DNA from: Natronomicrosphaera sp040876735
GTDB lineage: Bacteria; Planctomycetota; Phycisphaerae; Phycisphaerales; Phycisphaeraceae
NCBI GenBank assembly: GCA_040876735.1
Contig: JBBDPC010000134.1
Location: forward strand, 1 to 14,317
DNA length: 14,317 bases
Direction: 5' to 3'
The notes beneath the pieces were generated by a model, which was given only the letters and a program-made list of their open reading frames with translations, searched no databases and had not been told where the DNA came from. How positions within the stretch are numbered: position 1 is the stretch's first letter; every line of letters starts with the position of its first letter. Shown here piece after piece: positions 6,738 to 13,226 of the stretch. The position numbers and the translations under genes are program-made.

Positions 6738-8968
6738 GGCGTCACCCCTCGTGCCAGCCGGTCCGCCTCCAACGCCAGCTCCAGCGCCGTCCGCCCGTCC
6801 TCGGCCGACACGCGCGGCCGAACACCGGGCTGGCGGATGGCATCGATCATGTCCTCCATCAAACCGCGCAACGCCTGGCCGTACAACTGCTGCCCGTCTG
6901 TGCCCGCCGGCCGCCAGACCACGCGCACCAGGCCGTCGGCCGACCAGGTTTTCCCTCGCGACCGGATGCTGCGCGCCGATTCGGCGAAACGCTGCACGGG
7001 CGTCACTTCCGCCCCGGGCAGCAGTTCCTGCAACCGCTCGATGCCCGGCTCATCGAGCACCGCGTCGAGCGTCAGCGTGTGCGCCACCCAGCCCTGCAAC
7101 GTAAGCTGGCCCCGCTCGAAGATGAGGCGGAAGTCCTGCTCGTCGACCGCGCTGGGTTGGAGAAAGCCGTGGTAGTAGCTCACCGTCGCCTGCGGCCCGT
7201 AGCGCAGTTCGCAGGTGACCTGGTCGACGAACGCCTGCTGCGGCCGACGCAGGCGCGTGCCGTGCAACACCTCGGCCTCGCCCAGCCAGGCGCGGACGAG
7301 GTCGAAAAAGTGCACGCCATGCTCGACGAAAATGCCGCCGCTCTGCTGCTCGTCCCAGAACCAGTGATCATCGGGCAATCCCGCGTCGCCCGCCCGGTTG
7401 GTGAACACGCCGCGCACCGGCGCGCCCAGCAGGCCCGACGCGATCAACGCCCGCACCGGCTCGGCCAGCGGCCCGAAGCGCATCATGAAGTTGACCGTGA
7501 GTTGCCGGTCGCGTTCGCCGGCGGCACGGATCATCTGCTGTGCATCGACCATGTTCGTCGCCAGCGGCTTCTCGCACAGCACATGCTTGCCACGGCGCAA
7601 CGCCGCCATGGCCTGCTCCGCATGCAGGGACGGAATGGTCGCCACGTGCACGATATGCACCGACGGATCGTCGAGCATCTCGTCGAGCGACTCGTATGCC
7701 TTGAGCCCGCGTTCATCGGCGAGCTGGCGGGCCTTGGACGTCGTGCGGTTCCACACCGCCACGGGCTTGAGGCCGTCGACGTCGCCGAAGTTGTCGAGGC
7801 AGAAGCGGGCGAACTTGCTCACGCCGACGATGGCGTACCCGAGCGTGCGCGGCGGGGCGACGGTGATCCGGCCGCGCCGCGATTCGCGGTACCGATGCAG
7901 TTCCAGCACGCTCAACAGGTAGGCCAGCGACGACTCCGCCCCCTGGTTGGCGTTGGGGCCGTTCGCGTTCAGGCCGTCCTGACAGCCGCCGGTCTGTTCG
8001 TGGTAGACCGGCACGCCAAGGTCATTGTGGCCGCGGAACCATTCGAAGCAGAGCCATGCATGGTTCGCCCAGTCCGCTTCGCCGGTGATTTCCGCGGCGG
8101 CGAGGCAGGCGTGCACCATCGCATACGCCTCCAACGGCTGCTGGTCGAACGCCGCCTTCGCCTTGCCGCGTTGCAGCCAGCCCTGGTTGCCGATGATGCT
8201 CAGATGCCCTTGCGGCGCGGTCTGCACCGCCAGCAGCCAGCGCAGCGCCTTCAGGCCCGCCTCGATCATCTCCGGCCGACCCATTGCCTGGCCGGCGATC
8301 ATCAGCGCGTGCGGCAGCTTCGCGTTGTCGTACGTCACCGTGTCTTCCCACCACGGCCAGTCGTCGCTGGCGTGCGCCTGCCACGCGTCGAACAGATCGT
8401 TGGCGAAGCGATCGCGCAGCGCTTCCGCATGCGGGTTGGCTTCGTGGTGCAGGTACGCATCAAGCCCGAACAGCGCGAACGTCTTCGACCGCAACGGCGT
8501 CAACTCTTCCACACTGCCCAGCGCCCGGCAGAACAGGTCGCTGGCCAGGCCGCGCAGGTTGTCGCGCGGCGCGGTCTGCGCCGCGATGCCCAGGGCCCAG
8601 ATGGTCCGGCCCTGGCTGTCCTGCGAGCCGACGGGCTCCAGCCACCGCCGATCGTAGCTCATGAAGTTGCGGAACTTCCGCGTGTCAGGGTTGAACGCGT
8701 AGACGAGGAAGGCGAGGTAGCGTTGGAGCGGGACGAGTTGCTCGTCGTCGCCGCGCAACTCGGCGTGCAGCAGGCCGGCGATGAGGGCGCGGGCGTTGTC
8801 GTCGATGCAGTAGCCGTGATGCGGGTCGGGCACGGCATACTGGGCATGCTGAAAGATGCCGGTGTCGTCGGTGAGCGCCCGCAATTGTCTCAGATCGATC
8901 TCGGGGAACGGTTCCCAGAGCGTGATCGAATCCGGAATAGGGGGAAGGTCCGTGATTGCCGTACGCAT
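6734..8968 (-). CDS. Fusion protein: (alpha/alpha)6-barrel-like domain plus Gfo/Idh/MocA domain
   Basis: A 744-residue two-domain protein. Residues 1-365 are helical and rich in conserved Trp and acidic motifs: DDTGIFQHAQY, GYCIDDNARAL (52-62), WPWWEDTVTYDNAKL, GHLSIIGNQGW, FDQQPLE and GPNANQGAESSLAYLL. The pattern resembles six-hairpin glycosidase-like domains. I recall similar domains fused to GT4 glycosyltransferases, but no database was searched. Residues 376-744 form a Gfo/Idh/MocA oxidoreductase with CEKPLA (Lys467), HWFWD (535-539) and SGGIFVEHGVHFFD (543-556). Its nucleotide-binding loop reads VGVSKFAR, missing two of the usual three glycines. The ATG at 8968 is preferred because GGGAGA precedes it, although the frame stays open upstream to 9148. 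It is the first gene of an operon with the 5565-6737 oxidoreductase. It may process an oxidised or keto-sugar intermediate in glycan metabolism. Confidence 0.85.
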   Translation of the reverse strand: MRTAITDLPPIPDSITLWEPFPEIDLRQLRALTDDTGIFQHAQYAVPDPHHGYCIDDNARALIAGLLHAELRGDDEQLVPLQRYLAFLVYAFNPDTRKFRNFMSYDRRWLEPVGSQDSQGRTIWALGIAAQTAPRDNLRGLASDLFCRALGSVEELTPLRSKTFALFGLDAYLHHEANPHAEALRDRFANDLFDAWQAHASDDWPWWEDTVTYDNAKLPHALMIAGQAMGRPEMIEAGLKALRWLLAVQTAPQGHLSIIGNQGWLQRGKAKAAFDQQPLEAYAMVHACLAAAEITGEADWANHAWLCFEWFRGHNDLGVPVYHEQTGGCQDGLNANGPNANQGAESSLAYLLSVLELHRYRESRRGRITVAPPRTLGYAIVGVSKFARFCLDNFGDVDGLKPVAVWNRTTSKARQLADERGLKAYESLDEMLDDPSVHIVHVATIPSLHAEQAMAALRRGKHVLCEKPLATNMVDAQQMIRAAGERDRQLTVNFMMRFGPLAEPVRALIASGLLGAPVRGVFTNRAGDAGLPDDHWFWDEQQSGGIFVEHGVHFFDLVRAWLGEAEVLHGTRLRRPQQAFVDQVTCELRYGPQATVSYYHGFLQPSAVDEQDFRLIFERGQLTLQGWVAHTLTLDAVLDEPGIERLQELLPGAEVTPVQRFAESARSIRSRGKTWSADGLVRVVWRPAGTDGQQLYGQALRGLMEDMIDAIRQPGVRPRVSAEDGRTALELALEADRLARGVTP

Positions 8969-8974
8969 CCATCT

Positions 8975-8980
8975 CTCCCG
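8975..8980 (-). promoter_or_regulatory. Shine-Dalgarno GGGAGA deciding the fusion-gene start
   Basis: On the minus strand GGGAGA lies 6 nt before the ATG at 8968, and the resulting N-terminus is MRTAITDLPPIPDS. The frame is open for 60 more codons upstream to an ATG at 9148, but that extension (rich in Arg, Pro and Gly) looks non-coding and would cover the candidate promoter. Confidence 0.55.
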
Positions 8981-9020
8981 AGGCCACATCAGCCCGATCG
9001 GTTCACCGCTGGGTTGCTCA

Positions 9021-9026
9021 ATTCTA
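9021..9026 (-). promoter_or_regulatory. Possible -10 box for the oxidoreductase operon
   Basis: TAGAAT is present on the minus strand 52 bp before the preferred start at 8968. No convincing -35 box is found 16-18 bp upstream, so this is a weak assignment. It lies in the 248-bp divergent region shared with mgtE. Confidence 0.3.
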
Positions 9027-9164
9027 CCCGCCGCTCGCCCATGAATCGGTCCCATTGTGAAGAAGTGTGAAAAAGCGGCTTCCGGGTCGAAACCTGCGGG
9101 TGGCCGCTCCGGGTGTCGTGCAGGCCTGCCGGTGGACGGGCAATGCACCCTGAGAAGCTGCCGT

Positions 9165-9170
9165 TACAAT
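9165..9170 (+). promoter_or_regulatory. Possible -10 box of mgtE
   Basis: TACAAT, the same hexamer as at tRNA-Thr, lies 46 bp before the mgtE ATG. No good -35 match is visible. The implied leader of about 40 nt is too short for a magnesium-sensing M-box riboswitch, so regulation probably acts on the protein itself. Confidence 0.4.
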
Positions 9171-9216
9171 CGCGGCGCGGCGGCGGTGCTTCCGCCCTGC
9201 CTTATGAAAGACGCCG

Positions 9217-10608
9217 ATGGACGAACAGAAGCCACTGAGCACGATGGACGCTTCCGAACTGCTCGAAGCGTTGCTGCAAGGCGGCGACATCGATCAGCTT
9301 CAGGCGTTCGTCTATGACGTGCCGTCGGGCGACCTGGCGCGGGCGGTATCGCTGTTGGAACCAGAACGTCAGTCGGAGCTGCTGCTGACGCTGCCGCCGG
9401 AGACCGCCGCGTTTCTGATCGATCAGTTGGCGCACCCGCAGGCGGCCGACCTGCTCGAAGAGCTGCCCGCGGAGCAGGCGGCGGCGATCATCGACGAGAT
9501 GCCCTCCGACGAGCAGGCGGACGTCTTCGGCGAGATCGAAACCGACGACGCGGCCGCCATCCTCGACCGGATGGACCCGGAGGAGGCCGAGGACGTCCGC
9601 CTGCTCAGCCAGTACCCGCCCGACACCGCCGGCGGGCTGATGATCACGGAATACCTCGCCTACCCCGAGAACATGACGGTGGACCAGGCCCTCGCCGACG
9701 TGCGCGCCCACGCCGACGAATATGCCGAGTATGACGTGCAGTACATGTACGTGGTCAGCCCGGCCCACGAGCTGCGCGGCGTCGCCCGCATCCGCGACAT
9801 CGTCCTGGCGCGCGGCAACACGAAGCTGGCCGACATCATGATCCGCAACCCCCGGCTCGTGACAGCGACCGACACGCTGGACACGCTGGAGGATTTTTTC
9901 GACGCCCACTACTTCAACGCCGTGCCGGTGGTCGACGAGCAGGGCAAGCTGCTGGGCGTGGTGCGGCGGGCGATGGTGGAAGAGGCGCTGGGCGAGCGGG
10001 CCGACATCCAGTTGCTGCGCTTCGGCGGCATCATCGCCGGCGAAGAGCTGCGCACCATGCCGCTGGGCGGGCGGGCGATGCGCCGGCTCGCGTTCCTGCT
10101 GCCGAACATCCTGCTCTCGTTCATTGCGGTGACGATCATCGCCTTTTACGAAGCGTCGATCGAGCAGATCGCCACGCTCGCGGTCTTCCTGCCGCTGGTC
10201 GCCAACCTCAGCGGCGCGGCGGGCAACCAGGCGGTGGCGGTGAGCATCCGCGAATTGGCGCTGGGCATCGTGCAGCCGCGCGACTGGCTGCGCGTCTGCC
10301 TCAAGGAGGTGAAGGTCGGCGCGATCAACGGCGTGATCATCGGCGCGATCCTCTGCGTCATCGCCGCGCTGATGATGCACGGCGAACTGATGTCGCTGGC
10401 GTGGATCGTCGGCGGCGCGTATGCGATGAACAGCGTGCTCGCCGTGCTCATCGGCGGCACGCTCCCCCTGGCCGCCAAGGCCCTCGGCGCTGACCCCGCC
10501 ATGATCTCCAGCCCCATCCTCACCACGCTCACCGACATGGGCGCGTTCTTCCTCACGCTCTCCATGGCCACCACGCTGGTGATCGCATACCTGCCCCCCG
10601 TCACCTGA
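9217..10608 (+). CDS. mgtE: Magnesium transporter MgtE
   Basis: A 463-residue homodimeric inner-membrane Mg2+ channel of the MgtE/SLC41 family. Domain order is canonical. A superhelical, acidic MgtE N domain covers about 15-140 (repeats such as LLEELPAEQAAAIIDEM, ending PPDTAGGLM). Two CBS domains follow at about 146-205 and 206-258, then a plug helix (259-290) and five transmembrane helices (about 291-458). Pore signatures are PLVANLSGAAGNQA (326-339) and DPAMISSPILTTLTDMGAFF (426-445). Asp440 matches the pore aspartate known in the Thermus protein. In characterised members the cytoplasmic domains bind Mg2+ and close the channel when cytosolic Mg2+ is high. The acidic N domain here fits that, and no leader riboswitch is visible. 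It is divergent from the oxidoreductase operon and followed by the first hairpin element. Confidence 0.96.
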   Translation: MDEQKPLSTMDASELLEALLQGGDIDQLQAFVYDVPSGDLARAVSLLEPERQSELLLTLPPETAAFLIDQLAHPQAADLLEELPAEQAAAIIDEMPSDEQADVFGEIETDDAAAILDRMDPEEAEDVRLLSQYPPDTAGGLMITEYLAYPENMTVDQALADVRAHADEYAEYDVQYMYVVSPAHELRGVARIRDIVLARGNTKLADIMIRNPRLVTATDTLDTLEDFFDAHYFNAVPVVDEQGKLLGVVRRAMVEEALGERADIQLLRFGGIIAGEELRTMPLGGRAMRRLAFLLPNILLSFIAVTIIAFYEASIEQIATLAVFLPLVANLSGAAGNQAVAVSIRELALGIVQPRDWLRVCLKEVKVGAINGVIIGAILCVIAALMMHGELMSLAWIVGGAYAMNSVLAVLIGGTLPLAAKALGADPAMISSPILTTLTDMGAFFLTLSMATTLVIAYLPPVT

Positions 10609-10623
10609 ACGCCCTGCCCCACC

Positions 10624-10749
10624 GGACAGGTCACTTGTGAAGCCTTGAGCTGTTCGCTTTAAGCCATTAGCCAGCGACAGGTCGAACGGATCGGATATTC
10701 TGGCTAAAGGTTTAAAGCTAATGGCTCAAAGCTCATAAGTGACCCGTCC
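10624..10749 (+). repeat. Hairpin element copy 1 (upstream of holA)
   Basis: The left arm is 10624-10674 and the right arm 10700-10749. They are complementary over about 50 bp with scattered mismatches and one bulge. The 25-nt loop (10675-10699) opens with CGACA, has GAAC in the middle and closes with TATT. The innermost stem pairs TTAGCCAG with CTGGCTAA. The outermost stem pairs GGTCACTT with AAGTGACC. Loop and arm sequences recur in the copies at 11836-11928 and 13111-13207, in the same orientation. This is the longest of the three copies. Confidence 0.92.
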
Positions 10750-10767
10750 CCGCTCCCACGTTAGAAT
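10739..10767 (+). promoter_or_regulatory. Putative holA promoter, nearly leaderless
   Basis: TAGAAT (10762-10767) is a good -10 box. GTGACC (10739-10744), exactly 17 bp upstream, matches four of six bases of TTGACA. The -35 hexamer is part of the right arm of hairpin copy 1. Only 8 bp separate the -10 box from the ATG at 10776, so the transcript would have almost no leader. This agrees with the absence of a Shine-Dalgarno sequence. Confidence 0.5.
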
Positions 10768-10775
10768 CACCACCC

Positions 10776-11795
10776 ATGGCCAAAGGGCGCACCACAACCC
10801 GCAAACCCGCGAAACCGCTCGACGCGTCGATGCGCATCGTCGTGCTCCACGGCCCCGACGACATGGTCAAACGCACCAGACTCAACGAGCTGCGCGACGC
10901 CCTCGAGCAGGCCCACGGCGAACTGGAAACCTTCGACTTCGACGGCAAGACCGCCCCGCTCGCCGACGTGCTCGACGAGCTGCGCGCCTACTCGCTGATG
11001 CAGACCTACAAGCTCGTGCTCGTCGATGAGGCGGACGAGTTCGTCAAGACCCATCGCGACGCCCTGACCCGCTATGCCGAGCACCCGGTCGATCACGCCA
11101 CGCTTGTGCTGCGCAGCGGCAAGTGGAACGCCGGCAAACTCGACAAGCTGATCGAAAAACAGGGCGCGCTGGTCAAGTGCGACGCCCCCTCCCCCGCCGA
11201 CGCGCGCAAGTGGCTGATCGCCCGCGCCAAGGCCGAGCACCGCTGCACGCTCGCCCCCGCCGCCGCCGACGCCCTGATCGATCGGCTGGGCCCGCGGCTG
11301 ATGCAACTGGACAACGAACTGGCGAAGCTGGCGTTGATGGTCGACCCCGGCCAGCCGATCGATGCACCGCTGGTGGAGCAGGTGGTCGGCCGCAGCAGCG
11401 AAGAGGCGGCGTGGGTCGTGCAGGAAGCGGCGCTGCAGGCGATGCAACGGCGCAACGCCGGCCTGCTGATCGCCAAGGTGCGCGAGCTGATCGAACTGGC
11501 CGGGCAGCCGGAGGTGCTGGTGACATATTTCATCGCCGACTTGGTGCGGAAGCTGAACGTGGCGTGGATGCTGCGTCAAGGCGGCGTGCCGGAGTCGGCG
11601 GTGGCGAAGGACCTGAAACTGTGGGGGCCGCGGCAGGCGATGTTTTTCACCGCGTTGCGGCAGATGTCGCCTGAGCGGGCGGCGCGGTTGTTCGACGGTG
11701 TGCTGCTGGCCGACCGCCGGGCGAAGTCGGGCTTCGGCGAACCGCTGCGGAATCTCGAATGCTTCTGCGTCCAGTTGGCCGATGGAAACCGGTAG
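10776..11795 (+). CDS. holA: DNA polymerase III subunit delta
   Basis: This 339-residue protein is the delta subunit of the clamp loader, which opens the beta sliding clamp and loads it on primed DNA. Family features run in order. The N-terminal Rossmann-like domain has a degenerate P-loop position (VVLHGPDDMVKR, about 22-33), followed by the FDFDGKTAPLADVLDELRAYSL region. Next are the strand and helix LVLVDEADEFVKTHRDAL and the lid-type helical domain with GPRLMQLDNELAKLAL, typical of HolA. The C-terminal collar domain has the VTYFIADLVRKLNVAW helix. Length and order match HolA. The first ~18 residues are basic and look like a lineage-specific extension, and Met19 is an alternative start, but the promoter spacing favours 10776. 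Third codon positions shift from mostly C to mostly G near the middle. Confidence 0.9.
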   Translation: MAKGRTTTRKPAKPLDASMRIVVLHGPDDMVKRTRLNELRDALEQAHGELETFDFDGKTAPLADVLDELRAYSLMQTYKLVLVDEADEFVKTHRDALTRYAEHPVDHATLVLRSGKWNAGKLDKLIEKQGALVKCDAPSPADARKWLIARAKAEHRCTLAPAAADALIDRLGPRLMQLDNELAKLALMVDPGQPIDAPLVEQVVGRSSEEAAWVVQEAALQAMQRRNAGLLIAKVRELIELAGQPEVLVTYFIADLVRKLNVAWMLRQGGVPESAVAKDLKLWGPRQAMFFTALRQMSPERAARLFDGVLLADRRAKSGFGEPLRNLECFCVQLADGNR

Positions 11796-11813
11796 GGTTG
11801 TCGCAGGATAACC

Positions 11814-11843
11814 GGCTCGCGGAGCGGGCTTAGCGAGCCTTTT
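11814..11843 (+). terminator. Intrinsic terminator candidate after holA
   Basis: GGCTCGC (11814-11820) pairs with GCGAGCC (11833-11839) across a 12-nt loop, followed by TTTT (11840-11843). It lies 18 bp after the holA stop and its last bases overlap the left arm of hairpin copy 2. Confidence 0.5.
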
Positions 11844-11928
11844 GCAGTCAGCTTTCAACATTAGTCAGCGACAAGCCGAACCGACGGGGTATTCTGGCTT
11901 ATGGCTGAAAGCTGACGGCTCAAGGCTT
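11836..11928 (+). repeat. Hairpin element copy 2 (upstream of the lipoprotein gene)
   Basis: The left arm is 11836-11868, the loop 11869-11893 and the right arm 11894-11928. The arms pair imperfectly, with GTCAGCTTTCA and TGAAAGCTGAC as the strongest block. The 25-nt loop again opens with CGACA, contains GAAC and ends in TATT. The right arm ends 26 bp before the ATG at 11955. A 33-nt stretch of this right arm is the exact reverse complement of part of the left arm of copy 3. Confidence 0.92.
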
Positions 11929-11954
11929 CATAGAAAAGTGCAGGGAGGCACGCA

Positions 11955-13073
11955 ATGTTGGACCTTTCGCCACGGATGTGGCTGCAATCGATGCTCGCGG
12001 GCATTGCCGTGACGGCCGTGCTGCTGGGCGGTTGCGCCGGGCCGGACAAGACAGAGGGGCAGGCCGAGCCGCCGACCCCGGCTGATGCCGGGGGCGAGGC
12101 GGATGACGACGTGACCTCATCCACGCAGGCGATGGCGGACCGGCTGGCGGAGGCGATGCGGCAGTCGTGGGAGCCGCCGGTGGACGATCTGACGCCCGAG
12201 CAGTGGGAGCAGATCCGCGCCCGCCAGCAGGCGGAGCGTGCCGCCCCGGACGCCGATGACGAAGCGGATGAAGCGGAGGCGGTGACACCCGAGGTCGATG
12301 CCGACGAAGCGCCAGACGCCATCCCCGACCCGCCCATCACGGATGATGATGCGCCCGAGCCGCTGACGCGGCGCGAGGTGCTCGCCCTGCTGCGTGAGCA
12401 CATCCGCGGCAGCGACGATTCGGCGATGTCCAAGGCGCTGACCGCCGCGGCGGTGAGCCTCGCGGACAGCGGACAGGAGATCGACCCCGCCGTGCTCAAC
12501 GGCCTCAACGAGCGCCAGCGCGCCCGCGTCGAACTGTTCCACCAACTGCTGCTCACGCTCGGCCAGGAGCTGGCCCAGGGCAGCGAGCTTCAACGCCATT
12601 CGATCGACCGCCGGCTGGACGAGCTGTTCCGTGACCGGCCGCTGGAAATCCGCACGCTGGCGTTGTGCCGGCGGGTGTCGGGCTTCGGCGTCTTTGACGC
12701 GTTCGACAGCCGGACCTTTCTCGCCGGCCGAAACCAGCGGCTGATCGTCTACAGCGAGTTGGAGCACTTCCGGCCCAAACGGTTGGACAACGGCGAATAC
12801 GAGGTGCAACTGGAACAGGAAGTCGTGCTGTACAATGAGTCGGACGGCCTGGCGGTGTGGCGGCATGAGCCGGTGCGCATCACCGACCAGTCGCAGAACC
12901 AGCGGCGGGACTTCTTCGTCGTGCAGATGGTCACGCTGCCTGCCCGCCTCTCCGTGGGCAAGTACCGCATGAAGGTGCGCATCACCGATGTGCATGGCGA
13001 CAGCCTGGACGAAACCACCGTGCCCATCGAACTCGTCGCCGACGAATCGCTGGTGCACGGCGGCGCGGAATAG
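11955..13073 (+). CDS. Predicted lipoprotein of unknown function with acidic linker
   Basis: A 372-residue exported protein of unrecognised family. Residues 1-27 form a type II signal peptide: a hydrophobic stretch (LAGIAVTAVLLGGC) ends in a lipobox whose Cys27 would be lipidated. Residues 28-140 are a low-complexity linker rich in Asp, Glu, Ala and Pro, probably disordered. Residues 140-220 are helical, with LTRREVLALLREHI and ERQRARVELFHQLLLTLGQEL. Residues 235-365 look like a beta-sandwich module (RLIVYSELEHFRP, YEVQLEQEVVLYNESDGLAVWR, KYRMKVRITD). The start is supported by AGGGAGG (11942-11948) six bases before the ATG. It follows hairpin copy 2 and precedes another envelope protein gene. 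A cell-envelope role is inferred from the signal, and no enzyme motif is seen. Confidence 0.8.
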   Translation: MLDLSPRMWLQSMLAGIAVTAVLLGGCAGPDKTEGQAEPPTPADAGGEADDDVTSSTQAMADRLAEAMRQSWEPPVDDLTPEQWEQIRARQQAERAAPDADDEADEAEAVTPEVDADEAPDAIPDPPITDDDAPEPLTRREVLALLREHIRGSDDSAMSKALTAAAVSLADSGQEIDPAVLNGLNERQRARVELFHQLLLTLGQELAQGSELQRHSIDRRLDELFRDRPLEIRTLALCRRVSGFGVFDAFDSRTFLAGRNQRLIVYSELEHFRPKRLDNGEYEVQLEQEVVLYNESDGLAVWRHEPVRITDQSQNQRRDFFVVQMVTLPARLSVGKYRMKVRITDVHGDSLDETTVPIELVADESLVHGGAE

Positions 13074-13091
13074 CAGCCTATCACGCACCGG

Positions 13092-13111
13092 CCCCGGCCG
13101 CCGGGGGCTTT
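13092..13111 (+). terminator. Weak terminator-like hairpin after the lipoprotein gene
   Basis: CCCCGG (13092-13097) pairs with CCGGGG (13101-13106) around a CCG loop, followed shortly by CTTT. The T-run is short, so this is tentative. It directly abuts hairpin copy 3. Confidence 0.3.
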
Positions 13112-13207
13112 GAGCCTTGAGCCGTCAGCTTTCAGCCATAAGCCAGCGACAGGCTGAACAGACGGGGTATTCTGGCTGACGGCTTAAAGCCGACCGCTCA
13201 AGGCTCA
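13111..13207 (+). repeat. Hairpin element copy 3 (upstream of the zinc-ribbon gene)
   Basis: The left arm is 13111-13146, the loop 13147-13171 and the right arm 13172-13207. The outer 12 bp pair perfectly (TGAGCCTTGAGC with GCTCAAGGCTCA), and most of the remaining positions pair. The 25-nt loop shares CGACA, GAAC and TATT with copies 1 and 2, and GACGGGGTATT exactly with copy 2. The right arm ends 19 bp before the ATG at 13227. The SD-like GAAGGGGA begins 3 nt after the arm. Confidence 0.92.
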
Positions 13208-13226
13208 ATAGAAGGGGAGCTCATCA

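Noticed and set aside
7079..9070. A 663-codon open frame on the plus strand opposite the fusion oxidoreductase gene
   Set aside because: Its translation has no recognisable motifs and is full of His, Arg and Val runs typical of antisense frames in GC-rich DNA. The minus-strand gene has clear family signatures throughout.
9171..9216. A magnesium riboswitch (M-box) before mgtE
   Set aside because: The leader implied by the -10 box is only about 40 nt, and the whole 248-bp gap shows no M-box-like architecture that I can recognise.
10624..13207. The three spaced repeats as a CRISPR array
   Set aside because: Copies are about 1.2 kb apart with genes between them, the units are 90-126 bp, and there are no regular spacers or cas genes.
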